Assembly (NCBI RefSeq): GCF_963676685.1
Contig: NC_092353.1
Location: forward strand, 8,336,207-8,400,206
DNA: 64,000 nucleotides
From: Mytilus edulis
Lineage: Eukaryota > Mollusca > Bivalvia > Mytilida > Mytilidae
Direction: 5' to 3'
Positions 45,890-58,685 of this stretch are shown one piece after another. Below the pieces are notes generated by a model. It saw only the letters and a program-made list of their open reading frames with translations, made no database searches and was not told the DNA's origin. The position numbers and the translations under genes are program-made. The first letter of the stretch is position 1. Each line of letters opens with the position of its first letter.

Positions 45890-47016
45890 AGACAAGAGTG
45901 CACACGCTGAAATGTCTCGCCTTCTATACTAATCATTGATATTATGTTGATAGTCCTAAGTATAAAGCTAAGTTTTATTACAACTGTCACATAAACTTAA
46001 CATTAACCAAGATAACTAAACAAAGACCAATGAACCTTGAAAATGAGGTCAAGGTCAGATGAACCATGCCAGGTAGACAGCTAACAGCTAACAATGCTTC
46101 TATACAACATATATAGTTGACCCATTACTTATAGTTTAAGAAAAGTAGACCAAAACACAAAAAACACAAAAACTTAACACTGTGCAATGAACCATGAAAA
46201 TGAGGTCACCGTCAAATAAAACCTGCGCGACTGACATAAAGATCATAAAATATTTCCATACACCAAATATAGTTGACCTATGGCATATAGTATTAGATAA
46301 AAAGACCAAAACTCAAAAACGTACCTTTGACCACTGAATCATGAAAATGAGGTCAAGGTCACATGACATCTGCCCGCTAGACATGTACACCTTACAATCA
46401 TTCCATACAACAAATATAGTAGACCTATTGCATATAGTATGAGAAAAACAGACCAAAACACAAAAAAATAACTATAACCACTGAACCATGAAAATGAGGT
46501 CAAGGTCAGATGACACCTGCCAGTTGGACATGTACACCTTACAGTCCTTCCATACACCAAATATACTAGCCCTATTGCTTATAGTATCTGAGATATGGAC
46601 TTGACCACCAAAACTTAACCTTGATCACTGATCAATGAAATGAGGTCGAGGTCAAGCGAAAACTGTCTGACAGACATGAAGACCTTGCAAGGTACGCACA
46701 TATCAAATAAAGTTATCCTATTACTTATAATAAGAGAGAATTCAACATAACAAAAAAATTTGAACTTTTTTTTCAAGTGGTCACTGAACCATGAAAATGA
46801 GGTCAAGGACATTGGACATGTGACAGACAGAAACTTCGTAACATGAAGCATCTATATACAAAGTATGAAGCATCCAGGTCTTCCACCTTCTAAAATATAA
46901 AGCTTTTAAGAAGTGAGCTAACACCGCCGCCGCCGCCGCCGCCGTAGCCGCCGCCGCCGCCGGATCACTATCCCTATGTCGAGCTTTCTGCAACAAAAGT
47001 TGCAGGCTCGACAAAA
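45890..47016. mobile_element. Element with ATGAAAATGAGGTCAAGGTC array, CCG microsatellite and terminal hairpin
   Basis: Starts near CAAGAGTGCACACGCTGAAA. It contains six to seven imperfect ~120-165 bp units with GAACCATGAAAATGAGGTCA, then (CCG)n at 46924-46962, then GTCGAGC...GCTCGAC with an inner GCAAC/GTTGC stem. The order of array, microsatellite and 3' hairpin suggests a rolling-circle-type non-autonomous element, but this is not proven. Confidence 0.7.
46921..46966. repeat. CCG trinucleotide microsatellite
   Basis: About fourteen CCG repeats interrupted by one TAG; strikingly GC-rich in an AT-rich window. Confidence 0.95.
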
Positions 47017-47130
47017 ATGACAGTTGTTTTCCATTCGTTTGAAGTGTTATAGCTTTTGATTTTTCCATTTTATTACGGATTTTCCGTTTTGAGTTTTCCT
47101 CAGAGTTCGGTATTTTGTTATTTTACTTTT

Positions 47131-48599
47131 TCTAAGAGTCTCAAAGTATTCCCTATACAGCGAAAGAAGCAGTTTAAGATATTTTAATAGTCAGATGTTA
47201 ATTAAAAAATACATAATATATAATGGATAATTATTTATCGCAATAATGACTAGTACACAATTTGAAGCCATACTAAAGTTGATTTTCCAGCCATAGTAAT
47301 CACTGGGTATGTACTAACTGTCACATTGTATTACAAACTAATTAGATAGAATGTCTACAAAAGTAATATTTAGGAGTATACCAAGTGCCAAAACATCTTT
47401 TTTCAATATTGATTTAACAAGTGCATAAGGATGATAGGATTCAAATATACTTAAATATTATTTTAATTCTATCAAATGCATATGACAACTTATATTTCAA
47501 GTGATTAGTGCTTTGAAATGTGTATTTGATAGCCTTTGGCATTGTTTGGGAAATGGTTACCCAAAGGTTTCTGCATTGTATATTGTTTATATTGTTTTGA
47601 TGATCATTCTTAACGTCACTGTTAGAGTTGCAAAAATAAAGTTAACAGTTCAACATGAGTAAAGTTCAACCAACGAACCATTTGCATCAGACTAGTATAA
47701 ATTAACTGGGACTTCGGTATTTTAATTATTTTACGTTTTAAAATTAATGGCACACCAAAAAATGCAAGCTCGACTGTATTTAAAAATTTTTGTATTTTAA
47801 TTCTTTCTCGTTCTTCGTGATAATTTTATCCAATAATAGGTTGTAAACCTACAGCACTGAAAAAGAAACAAATACAAAATAAGTACATATTTACTGCCAT
47901 CGGAAATTATTTTGATTAAAGAACGATGACATGAGCGCATGATACGCCCGTGGTATTTCTTTTTAAAAATAAATTTATATGATTGAATTAGAAATAGTGC
48001 GAGCACTGCTCTAATACACAAAGAAAATAAAATGCACACAAACTGGTACCCATTGACACACAATGCATAATTTGGCATCATGGAGGCTTTTTCTAATTTA
48101 ACTAAGGTTATGACCTCGTTTTTCTAACGAAACAATACTCGAACTCGTTATATATAACTGCAAATCTTGGAACGGTGTACAATTACTAACTTAGAGATTT
48201 GTTTGCGAAAGCATAGAAAAATCTAATTCTCCAGATCATCACTTGGAATAAGTGTCAAGTACTATCCAAAAAATGCATAATGACCTAAAGCTGCTGGAAC
48301 TTCAACTGAATATATTAATGCTGTGTGACCACGCCTCCACATTAAAAAAATCTATGATTTGCAAAAAGAGCTCGGGTTCTAAGCATGCGGTTGTGAATGC
48401 TCTTCTTAGCCTTTACAAAGTATGAAATCTGCACTACATAATTTCTACGGTACCATTACAAATCGGTTAACTCAATTTGTCGGTGTCTAAACACACTAAC
48501 AATATATTTTCGCTTGAGTAAATCATTTCTACCTGTACAGAAGTCTGCTCTAGATTTGCCGATTGTTTCCTTTTACAAGTTGTGACATTTTGACATGTT
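47131..48599. other. No gene recognised
   Basis: A minus-strand open frame of 94 codons at 47797-48081 has hydrophobic runs but no recognisable family, signal peptide or splice context. Left uncalled. Confidence 0.45.
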
Positions 48600-48870
48600 T
48601 ACATATTATGTCTGTTTGTTTTGTTCACACAGCGTTGTCAATATAATGAAGTTTTCTTCGACTGTCATACAAGTGAGATGTTGTAATAAGCTTGCTATAA
48701 AACCAGGTTTTATCCACCTTTTTACACAAGGAAATGCCCGTACCAATTCATTCATATAACAGTTGTTAAACTTTCGATTGATGTGTTTGGCTTTTGATTT
48801 TGCCATTTGATAAGGGGAATTCCTGTTTTAAATTTTCCTCAGAGTTCAGTTTTTTTGGTGATTTCCATTT
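48600..48870 (-). mobile_element. Inverted copy of the 20.5 kb repeat family
   Basis: GTTTTGTTCACACAGCGTTG, TAAAACCAGGTTTTATCCAC and GATTTTGCCATTTGATAAGG match the 45.7 and 34.5 kb copies. Confidence 0.8.
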
Positions 48871-49319
48871 TTTTGTATGCATAGCAGAACACACCTACCC
48901 AGTCAACGTATTGCAAATTATCACAAAATATTGTAGGTGTCGAACAGTGTACAACGAATGTTATGGTTTATTTTGAATTGGTTCAATATGTTTTGATTAA
49001 ATATTATATCATATAATAATGTATGAAATAGTCGAGTACTGGTTTAAATTATTATCGAGAAGCAACTGTATTCATACAAACTGTTATAGGAAATAACTTA
49101 TTGTTTTTGTAATATTAGAAGCAGTTGGAATTATCAACTGCAACAATTATTATTCAACTCAAGGTTTAAATAAGACTTGATATAACCATAACAATTTAAC
49201 TATTGATAGAAAGCATTATTGATAGTAAACACAAGGATGTATAATCATGCAAAACAGACTGTAACTTCTCAGCACTGAAAATGTCAAAGATTTGGGTAAT
49301 TTGTGTACATTCCTATTTA

Positions 49320-50360
49320 AATGCACTTAAGGTGGTATAGGTGACTAAATTAAAAATGATAGAATTTGTTCATACTTTGCCAAAACGTAGTATATATTGA
49401 TATGATCACAAATATAATAAAAATTAAAAACCAATTGTTCAAAGAACATTTGAGGGTCTTTCCACCAATAAGTATCTTTTTTGATATGAAAATATTAAAA
49501 TTCAGTTGAAAATGTCAGTTCCTATGGCTTAATGATGTATAAATATGAATTTCAAGCAAAGGTCAAAATCTAGAACGTCCAATTAACCTATGACCTTGAC
49601 CTCAATTTTAAGGTCATAAACCAAGGATTCCATATCAAAAGACCAGAGGTCTGTATTATGTATGGTTCATGAGTAATATCCCTTTACGCATAATTCTAAA
49701 TATAAAAGGGGAAAAAAACTCCCATTTATTGTCTACGCACCCTTCCAATCAAAATTTTTAAGTTACGACATGTCGCAACTAACAATTTAGTAAAAATAAT
49801 TTGTCGAAATCTTATAAAAATAATGAAAAAGAGTGAAAATAAGCCAAAATCAAAATTTAGAATTTGACCTTGACCTTTGACCTTGACCTAATTTTCATTT
49901 TTTTGGACCAAGGACCTTAAATCTAAAGATTCTAGGTCTCTAGCACTTATGGTTTACAAGATAGAAATGCATATCACTTATAACAAATGCATAAGGGGAA
50001 ATAACTCTCATATGGAGCGTTCATATCGCTTCGGTCAAAATAGGACAAATCATGCGAAGGATATAACGAGCAATTTTGTAAAATAAATTTGTCATAATAT
50101 TTTACGGTTGCGAAGGAGATGCGCTAACAAGGAAAACAGTGTTTGGGGAGATAACTCCTACAAAGAAAAGTATTCGTTTACGCAGGGTAAATTTCAAAAG
50201 CGCATAAACTGTTCGATATCATATACCAAATATCTAAGCGACATATTGCGAAACAAATGTTTATCGCAAGAACAAAATTAGGCGGAAGAAAAAAAAAAAA
50301 AAAAAATAATCAGAAGAAAAACAATAGGTCTTTCCACAGAAAAGTGGAAAGACCTAATGA
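49320..50360. mobile_element. Dispersed element ending in a perfect hairpin
   Basis: Starts near AAGGTGGTATAGGTGACTAA and includes stretches rich in GACCTTGACCT. At about 50328-50355 AGGTCTTTCCAC and GTGGAAAGACCT form a 12 bp perfect stem with a six-base loop. GGTCTTTCCACC also occurs at 49454. No ORF. Confidence 0.65.
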
Positions 50361-51169
50361 TAGGTCATTGTGCATTTTCTAAAGTTACAGTTTGTGACAA
50401 AATGACACATTTTGTATGGATTATAAAGAAAAAAATCATCAATATGGGGTTAGAAGCTAAAATTTAATAGAATTGTGAAATAAAATACGAGAATATAGCT
50501 TTTACAATATGTTTTGAGAATATCAAAAGAAAAGGTAGGGTTACCGTACGTTTTACCCGGCTATAAAACAAAATAGGAGAATTCCATGTAGATTCCTTCG
50601 ATAAATGCAATGTTTCAGAGTTACCTCCCCTTAAATTGCCAATTTAGAAACATTACAAAACTAGCAAAAATAACCAACACTTGTAAAAAGATAAATATTA
50701 ATAAGTTGCAATCTTATAAATTTGTTCTTTAAAATGAAAGTTCACATCAATTATCTGTATTCCTGCCTCAAGTTTTGCTAACTTAATTGAAAATCTGTAC
50801 CTTAGGTTCTCTGTTTTTTTACAATCCAAGATGGCGAAAGACACCCATACCACGTTAATAATAGCGATGAACTGATAGTGGACAAACTTGATGTTTATTT
50901 ACCTCTCTGATGTATAATGCAATTTTTACGTTAAAACAAATGCGTTTTGTATTTATTGTACTGATAAGCATCATGTGCTTAAAATAACTGAATCGATTTT
51001 TTTTCTATACACATATTGTAGAACTCCCCACACAATCGTAAATTTTAAGTCCTATCGATACAATATTGCTTAAATTAGCCTTACCAATTCTTTTGACAAT
51101 ACTATTATGACATACAAAGTATTTTTTTCTGTTTTACTTAACAAAATGTTTCTAACAATCAATCTTAAC
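50361..51169. other. 3' flank of the lectin gene; nothing else seen
   Basis: AT-rich sequence. No supported ORF or tandem repeat. Confidence 0.45.
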
Positions 51170-51466
51170 TTACCCTTTTTCACAAATGAATTGGAATAAA
51201 ACTTTTTTACAATTAGCATCATTCCAATGCCAATGATAAAGGGCAGATAACTCTAAACAATTCTCGCCACTATCGTCAGAATTATTGGGCTCATTCGGGT
51301 ACCAATTAGTATAAACTAATCCACTGCCGTCTGCCGACCATACCCAGCTACCTTCAGATTGGTCATCGGAACCTCCCATCCAAAAATCTAATTTGACGAA
51401 AGAGATTATATTTACCAGGTAATACACGTCCAATTTAATCGACATTACATTTTTTTCTTTGTCACT
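51170..51466 (-). CDS. ShKT-lectin gene exon 4 (C-terminal part of lectin domain)
   Basis: Acceptor TTTAAACAG at 51467-51468 gives phase 0, matching exon 3; a second possible acceptor (AAATTAG, first base 51387) would need phase 1 and does not match. The frame ends FICEKG then TAA; the stop overlaps a GGGTAAGT donor-like sequence, so a further small exon is possible. Confidence 0.75.
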   Translation of the reverse strand, partial: SDKEKNVMSIKLDVYYLVNIISFVKLDFWMGGSDDQSEGSWVWSADGSGLVYTNWYPNEPNNSDDSGENCLELSALYHWHWNDANCKKVLFQFICEKG

Positions 51467-54400
51467 CTGTTTAAATAGTGTTTAAAATATAAGTGATTAA
51501 AAAACTATTTCAAATTAGATTAAACAGGTGGAAGAAAATTACGAAAAAATAAACGAATCCCCTTTCATTAATGCATTGCTAACAACATAAACATAAAATT
51601 GCAAATCTAAAGGTTAAAAATCTCGTGTAATAAACTCATATATGCTTGACTTCATTGATATGCTGTTGGGGAGGACGCAAAAGGTTCAATTCCAGCGTAC
51701 GTTAAAAAAACCAAGATGCATGCGACATCTAGAAACTGTACAAACTTCTCTGAATGTTACTGAACCAAGCCAACTTACAAAGACATACAAGTCAGCTGTA
51801 TTAGCTATATCTAGTTATTATTAGAATGCTGCATTTTCCTGACAATCAACTGGTAAAACAAGTTCAGTTTGCCTATGCTATTAAGCAATTTCGAAATAAC
51901 TTAAATCGAAATTTCATTTATAGTTTGCATTTGCTGTGGACAGCGACAGATAAAACGCTATCCATTGAAACTTTGAAACTACTTAATAAGACTTGGGACA
52001 GCAAGTTTCCATAACGAAATTTTATTGAATTCTATATAAGCAGAAAAATCATGCTAACTCGTTCCCTAATTCATTTTTGTTCATGAATACATACCACTGA
52101 ATGTGAAGCACGTAGTCACAAGTAATTGAGGGTTGAGTGGAATACATCTTTCGTTTGCACATCATGGAAATAGTCGGTGTACAAATGTATAACATGTTCA
52201 TATTCGTTTAGGAAATTAAAGTGAATGAATCGAGATAAGTCAACCCAATCATTTCATCGAAATCTCTTGTCGATGGGAAATGCTAAAAATCTCTGTTTTC
52301 CTTTTGTTTCACAGAAAAATATTAACATATATATACATTTTTTATATACATACTTCTACCCAAAGGACTTGCATGTGTCATGATAAACTTTTGTTCCTCT
52401 GCATTATCAACTTTAACAAGATTAGCCTGATGAGTTTGACAGTATTTCTAAAAAACAACTATTGAATTGAATAAAATAAATTTCAAATTGTTAAAAAATT
52501 GAAGATTCTATAAAGTTATATACATGAGGTTCAATAACACTTGATTTGGTTAAATAAACCACTACAGTCATATAGCAGTCCAGTATTCAGTCTGTGGCAT
52601 TCGTGAAATTGGAATGATGCATTTGTTATCTCCCTTATTTTATTTTTTTAGTTCTTTACATTAAGTTTCCCTGCGATTTTTGTTGTCTTTTATTTTTCAA
52701 TATTTCTTGTGTTGATTCAATGTATCCTGGCTATCATATTTTGAAGAACTTCGTACTTTTTTTTATAAACTCTAATTTGTGGTCTTGTCTTAGGATAAAG
52801 AAATTACATATACTGCGGCTATATAAAATTTGATGTATCGCAGAGAAGTTATATACCGCCATTAATCGGAACTAAAATGGATGCTTTTGATGGTAATTCA
52901 AAATATTTAGAAGTTGAGAAAAATGCTGCTGATTTTCTGTGGCAGGTTAGTTAACCCCCCGTACTTTTGGTTGCAGTTTATAAATAAAACAAAATTTTTG
53001 ATATATGCCAATAACAGCGCCATCCAACAATACAAAATAATTAATGACATCTAGAGATCAACATGTGGTCTTCAACACCAGACAGATGACTTACAATACT
53101 TCAAACTTAGAATCGTCCCAAGTTACAAAATGTAAACATAAAACAATCAGCATCAAAAAGAAATGAAACATTTGCATAATATAACTGCTATCAAGGTCAC
53201 CGCTATTGATGTTCAAGGCTTGAGATAGGCATCTTACAGCATTGCAGACTCATGAAATTTATAAATCGTGATGTTTTCATATTTTACATCACTAGGTCGA
53301 TACATTTGCTTGTGAACTATCAGTTTTCGAGGATATCATCAGCTCAGTTGTCTGTAATTCGGTACTGAAATTAAAGATTTATAACAATCCTTTCAAAATT
53401 TAGGGGGTTTATAAATTTTGAAATTACAAATAATCAGACAGATTTGGCTTTTTTATAAGGTTATGTTTGGGCATATATTTCTTCAATTGTGCCGGTTCTT
53501 ATAAATCCTTGACTTTCAAATATATTTGACTTTTAGCGTTCCAGATGAAGGTAAATAAAGATCAGCGCTTTAGCCGCATGAAAGTTATAAAACGTGTTGT
53601 TTTCTTCTTTTCATCATCTTCTTCGTATCTATTATATGCTACGTTTTTGATGTCGGATTTTTAAAAGAGTTCGATGGTGTTGATACAAAATTGTTAGTGT
53701 TTATATCTAACTATTTTGATACAATGTTTGTTATATGATGAATAATAAAATAAAACGCTTTCTCACCGATGCCTCATACCAATTTAATCTATCTGTGCTA
53801 AACAAGTAACACGAGTTATGTAACTTTATCCATCCTGTTTGACAGTCAGCTGTAAATATATCAGTTGCAATATTAAACAGTTTCAAACATTTCTTCAAGA
53901 GTCTTTATTTTGAGTTCATCGCAAATGACGAGCGCTATGTATAAAATTTTATAATGGAACACTCTTCTTCAAAGAACAGCCATCGTCTTATTAGGTTCAG
54001 ATGCATCTCAATTATTTTATTTGGTAAATAAGAAATGTCAGTATTGTCTGTGTGTTTGTTATGTCAAATTAAACTTTAGTTTTACAAACAGCTTCCATTT
54101 GCTCTTGATCAACTTTGTATTCTCGAATTTTAACAATAAAAACTTGTTCCAGCTGAATTATAAAACGTCAGTAGAAAATAATGATTACTATATACAATTG
54201 TGACATTTTTTAAGTGTGCATACATTTCAGGTTCAGATGCACAGAATGGTGTTAACATGATTTTACATATTATGTTTGAATCTTTACCACAAGAATAAAC
54301 ATGTAACATATCAATTCGAAAAGTGTGTCTGGTCGAGTGACCCCAATCGCTTGAGACACTGATGTTTCAAGATTATCTACACAATTTTAAAATTAAATTT

Positions 54401-57400
54401 GGAGCATACTTTGATAAGGATTGACCAACTTTAATAAATAACAAAAGTATAATAGGTGAAAAGTGTGAACTAGAATGTAAACGTTAATCTGTTATGGCAA
54501 GATACTTACAACATAGTTTACATGTAGCCTTGCAAAACATTTTTAAGTCGGTATTACATGCAGTCTTATCACACGTGAGACGAGAATCATCAACACAGGA
54601 TTGTTGTACAGCTTGGGTCCTTGATATTGCTGAAAACACAATCATTACTTTAACATGTTTGAAGTGGTGATGCAAGTTTATATCGCGAAAGTTTCTATGT
54701 ATCTTGCATTGGCGTTTGATTTTGTTGCACTTCAGTGTTTCTGTTGTTCCGTTGTTTTTCCTCTTATAGTTGATGTAATTCCCTCGGTTTTAGTTTGCAA
54801 CATGAATTTGTTTTCTCTCATCAGAATACTCATGATTTTTTGGGCTGGAGTTTAAGCGAAAGAGTAAATAGGTGAACTATTTATATACTGAAATTGTTCG
54901 TTTGTGTGAATTCATAATGTTTTGGCAGTCATCATCCATAGCAATATTCTGGCTAGGATGTGAGTGCAGAGGGGCACAATTCTAAGATTAAGGGTAGATT
55001 GGCAAGGTATATTGTCTTTAAAGGGACAAACCTTAAAATGTTTATTGATGAAAATATCAAATAAATATGTAGGACTCTAAAGTACGATTGTGTATCACTC
55101 TAAAGTGCGATGGTTGTTTGTTTGCTAAAGTACGATTAAATATCACGCTGAAGTGTAATGGATCAAAAGGGTAATTAATGTTAAAGGGCTTAAAACTTTA
55201 AGCAACACGGATGTTAATAAATAATCTTTTTGCAAAAGCTAGTATGCTTAGGTTTTATAACATATGTGAAATACTTTATAATTACCGGTAACTAGCTATA
55301 TGATACCGTATACGCACATGTCAATGTAAAGATGCAAGCATTTGACCTAACCATTTTCCATTGAATGGTTCTAGATTAATATGGATACTATCTAGATGTC
55401 ACCGACATGATTTATTCAAATTAAGAATTCATGTAGAAAATTCCGCAAGGCAAGGTTGATTGTAGCTGAAATTTGACTATACTTTGTTTCATTCAACTCA
55501 TCGCGCTTCAACGTTTTATCTTTCGCTTACGAAATATTTTGCTCAAATGTTCCTTTTTCAAGCAAACCCAGACAAGCGCATCGACCACGCGAAATTAAAA
55601 AAAAAAGTATTTTTGTTTTAAACGATCAATGGAGAAAACATCACACATATAATCTTCTGATCACTTAATTAGAACCACGTTATCCGGGTGTCTAAATGAT
55701 TCGTACATCGCCAGGTCAATACCCCAGTAGGTGGTCTGGTTGTCCCCAAGAACCTGTCTGTTGTCCTCTCTTTTGACATATATGAGAATTACTGGGGTCT
55801 TACAAAATTAGATAAAATCTCACCACCAAAAAAGCATGAGACTATATGCCTGTACTAATTGAACAAATATAAACACGGTTTACTGAGGGAGCGAAATTCC
55901 AAAACGGTGGAACAAACAAAACCTGTCTGTTGTCTTAACTTCTGACACATAGGAGAAATTCATTTTCATTTTTGTTTCCAACTTTTGGTTTTTGTTATAC
56001 TTACAAGATGTCATCACTGAAAATGAAGTTTCAGTATTAGAGACATACACATTTGCGTAAGGACAAAAAATCAGTGATATCTTATTTAATTTCTACTGCC
56101 ATATGCCAAAGATCCTCTTATTAGGTATCATTTTCAGAAAAAGGCATATATGTTAGGAAAAATTAAGATTTACTGTAAAAATGGTAATTACTAGTTGATG
56201 AAGTTTTACCTTCACAGAAAACTTAGATTTTAGTTGCTAAGGGAACGACCTTTTGATATTTGGGGTGGGGGTGGGGGCAGGAGGATTTGTTTTTGATCGG
56301 TTATTACTTTTTGTAAACTAAGAGGACAGATTATTCATTTTCTGCACTATTGAAGCAGGATTCTTCATTTTCATTAAAGCAAGGGACTGATTATTCATTT
56401 TCACAACTATATTTATGATAATCGAAAAACATACAATTTTTAAATGATTTGTGTATTATAAATAATACATGTATAGTCAACATGGTCAAGTCATTATGTA
56501 CCATTTAATCAGAATTAATCATCATCCTGGGCAGAAATGAATCTTTTATATTCCCAACTGCATATCTACATGTGTTGCATACATTCATAGTATTAAAGTT
56601 TGGTTGTAGCTAGACTGTTTTAAAGGTAACGGCAAACGTATGTGGCCGAGCGGAGCGATGCATTTTTTTAAAGGGTTTTTGAGCCACTAAAGGCCTAAGA
56701 AGCTATAGAACAAATGATGCAAAATCATGCTTTCTGGGTGTTCCGAAGACCCTTTCTTAATTTGAAAATGTTAGTTTTGTTTTAATAACTTTTTGACAAT
56801 ATTTTGGTCTCAAAGCAAAATGTATAAATTAAGTTTCTAGAGACAACACCAGAAGACCAATGTGCATGATAAAGCAAAAATGAAATTCACATAGTTAGGC
56901 TGTTAAACTCATGATCAAATTCATAACAAAATTACTAGATTACAAAATGAATACAACACTCACAGAATACAGAAGGGGAATCAATAAACAAAAGAAAAAT
57001 GAATAAGAAACATTCATCCCAAAAATTCAGGGCTACGTCTGAGGGAAAACAGAACTTGCTTCTTAAAAGGCACTCGCCGTGAACACAATTTGATATGGAG
57101 ACAAGCGTTTGGTTTTGAAATTTCCTACATAAGGCATTTGCCTCAATGTAGTTACGGCCCTGTTAAAATAAAAGTGAGGTAAGGTTTCCTGAAACAATAT
57201 ACCTCAAGTTAAATGAAACCAATTTTCAGACAGTTCAAGTATATTTAAATAATATTTATACTTTTATTATTAAAAAAATTGGGAAGTGTTTTCCGATTTT
57301 TTTTTGGGAAAAAAATGAATTTATGAAGAATCTGGTGCCATATCATGCTTTCGATTAGACCTGCTGTGTTATTTATTTTCATTACATTGCAAGTCAGGTA

Positions 57401-58326
57401 ACTTATTTTCAAACTACCACAGAACAAACTATTTATTTTTGTGATTATCAAGGCCAAGTTATTTATTTTCAAAATCCTCCTGCCCCCACCCCCAGAATAT
57501 CAAATGGTCGTCCCCTAATAGTTTAGCTATTATGAATTTAGATAATTTTTTTTAAACAGTAAGTGCAGTCGATCAATGCTCATACAATGTACTTTGAACT
57601 AGCTATAAAACTATAGTGAATGCATTTCAAAGAACAAAATTAAAGCCTCTTATTGTAAAAGACTCTTTTTGCAAGTTGTTGGAAATGTTATTGCACGACA
57701 AAGTATTGGAAACAGGTAGTATGTGTCTGTCAGAGATGAAAAGCGCAAATTCGTTTGAAGACATTAGTGTTGAGCAGCTACCTAAATAAAGAGTAATTCT
57801 GTTCAGTAACATTAGATGAAGGTATACTACAATTATAAAACCTTTTAAAACATTCGAAGTGTCGGCAAAAGGTAATAGGTGTCTGACAGAACCAACAATC
57901 GTTTACACGGTACAACTTATCCCTGTCACGCTTCTGGCTAAGATTTATTTTCTGTTTGTAGGAGAAATAAATATGTGACAAAATACCTATTCAATTTAAA
58001 ACAAAATGCAGCGTGTCTGCAAACAAAAAGAAGAAGTCTGACATATCCGGATAATTCTGGCATGCTGCTGCTGCTAATCAGCGAAAACATGTGAAGCAAT
58101 TCTGTTCAAAGGTACACAAGTGACGAAAAAACATGTCCGACTGATAGACTAACAATGTGATTGAAATATAAAAATAATTAAACCCTACAATCAGTAAAGC
58201 ACAGATCAGACGAATATTCTCTTATATAAAAATATCTGGCATTATAAGCTCATGTTTGAAATGTACCTGCTTACCACATAAGACAACTGTGAAGAAAATA
58301 ACTGTAAGCGATTTGTATTCCGTCAT
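51170..58326 (-). CDS. Secreted ShKT plus C-type lectin protein, four exons, 183 aa
   Basis: Exons 58326-58275, 54629-54510, 53849-53767 and 51466-51170 join in phases 1, 1 and 0. Exon 1 encodes a signal peptide (MTEYKSLTVIFFTVVLC). Exon 2 is a six-cysteine ShKT domain (SCVDDSRLTC then MFCKATCKLC). Exon 3 starts the lectin domain (CQTGWIKLHNSCYLFS, then LNWYEAS). Exon 4 completes it with FWMGGSDD, a GSWVW strand, EPNNSDDSGENC and WNDANC, ending FICEKG. The EPN motif and WND are those of calcium-dependent, mannose-type lectins. The usual first-helix cysteine, partner of the last one, is not seen across the exon 3/4 join, so this join may be imperfect. ShKT domains here are extracellular modules, not evidence of toxicity. 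A role in recognition or mucus is plausible but inferred. Confidence 0.75.
52016..53766. other. Intron 3 of the ShKT-lectin gene; no exon confirmed
   Basis: A plus-strand ATG frame at about 52877-52948 runs into a GTTAGT donor-like site (reading MDAFDGNSKYLEVEKNAADF). It has a good start context but no recognised family or further exons, so it is only noted. Confidence 0.35.
53767..53849 (-). CDS. ShKT-lectin gene exon 3 (N-terminal part of lectin domain)
   Basis: 83 nt between ATTTACAG and GTGAGA, phase 1 in, phase 0 out. CQTGWIKLHNSCYLFS followed by WYEAS is the classic opening of a long-form C-type lectin domain. Confidence 0.83.
54510..54629 (-). CDS. ShKT-lectin gene exon 2 (ShKT domain)
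   Basis: 120 nt between TGTTTTCAG and GTAAGTATC, phase 1 at both ends. Six cysteines are spaced as in ShKT domains, with the typical MFCKATCKLC end and a conserved Asp after the first Cys. Confidence 0.85.
54856..56237. other. Intron 1 of the ShKT-lectin gene, left part
   Basis: Contains a degenerate repeat of CTAAAGTRCGAT at 55075-55170 and two copies of AACCTGTCTGTTGTC (about 55750 and 55920) in opposite halves of a possible old element. No exon found. Confidence 0.45.
56241..57515. mobile_element. PIF/Harbinger-like MITE with TAA duplication
   Basis: Inverted ends GGGAACGACCTTTTGATATT (left) and GGGGACGACCATTTGATATT (right, reverse complement), flanked by TAA at 56238-56240 and 57516-57518. 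Both ends continue with a G-rich run and repeated ATTCATTTTC/ATTTATTTTC units. No transposase in the 1275 bp. TAA duplication plus GGG tips is the usual Harbinger pattern. Confidence 0.85.
58275..58326 (-). CDS. ShKT-lectin gene exon 1 (signal peptide)
   Basis: ATG, 17 codons and one base before GTAAGC. Highly hydrophobic after a short polar start. Phase 1 end fits exon 2, forming an Ala codon. Confidence 0.65.
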
Positions 58327-58469
58327 TGCTGCAGATTGTGTTTAAAAGGTCTAACATTAAGAACTTGATAAGGCATTTAAGATAAATATGTAAATTGCTT
58401 ATCAGCCCAGTAGTCAGTTCGTTTGTGCTAACATGAATTATCATTGATATGGTTATATTTATAAATTAA

Positions 58470-58685
58470 CTGTTTACAAAAGTTAGAATTTTTGAAATAC
58501 TAAGGCTTTTCTACCTCAGGCATATATTACCTTAGCTGGATTTGGCAAAACTTTTAGGAATTTTGGTCCTCAATGCTCTTCAACTTCGTACTTTATTTGG
58601 CCTTTTTAACTTTTTTGGATTTGAGCGTCACTAATGAGTCTTTTGTAGACGAAACGCGCGTCTGGCGTATTTTTACCCAAAACCA
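58470..58685 (+). mobile_element. Copy of the GACGAAACGCGCGTCTGG repeat family
   Basis: AACTGTTTACAAAAGTTAG to ACGAAACGCGCGTCTGGCGT. Reverse complement of 36725-36955 over most of its length. Confidence 0.88.

Larger units (their letters stand above)
45690..47130 (-). mobile_element. Dispersed repeat (20.5 kb family, inverted) split by another element
   Basis: The family sequence runs 45690-45885 (GCCTGTTTGTTTTGTGCACA to ACATAAGAACATGTCTTTAC) and resumes at about 47017 (ATGACAGTTGTTTTCCATTC to TTTTCCTCAGAGTTCGGTAT). The inserted piece is described separately. Confidence 0.78.

Noticed and set aside
51642-52014. Two adjacent plus-strand frames (60 and 62 codons)
   Set aside because: No family, start context or splice evidence; they lie in an intron of the minus-strand lectin gene.
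52850-52948. Plus-strand frame slightly resembling the middle of a lectin domain
   Set aside because: On the opposite strand to the lectin gene, lacks the cysteine, and its donor phase does not fit exon 4.
57778-57981. Minus-strand frame with five cysteines between ShKT-lectin exons 1 and 2
   Set aside because: Its possible splice phases do not fit exon 1 or exon 2, and exons 1 and 2 already join in phase.
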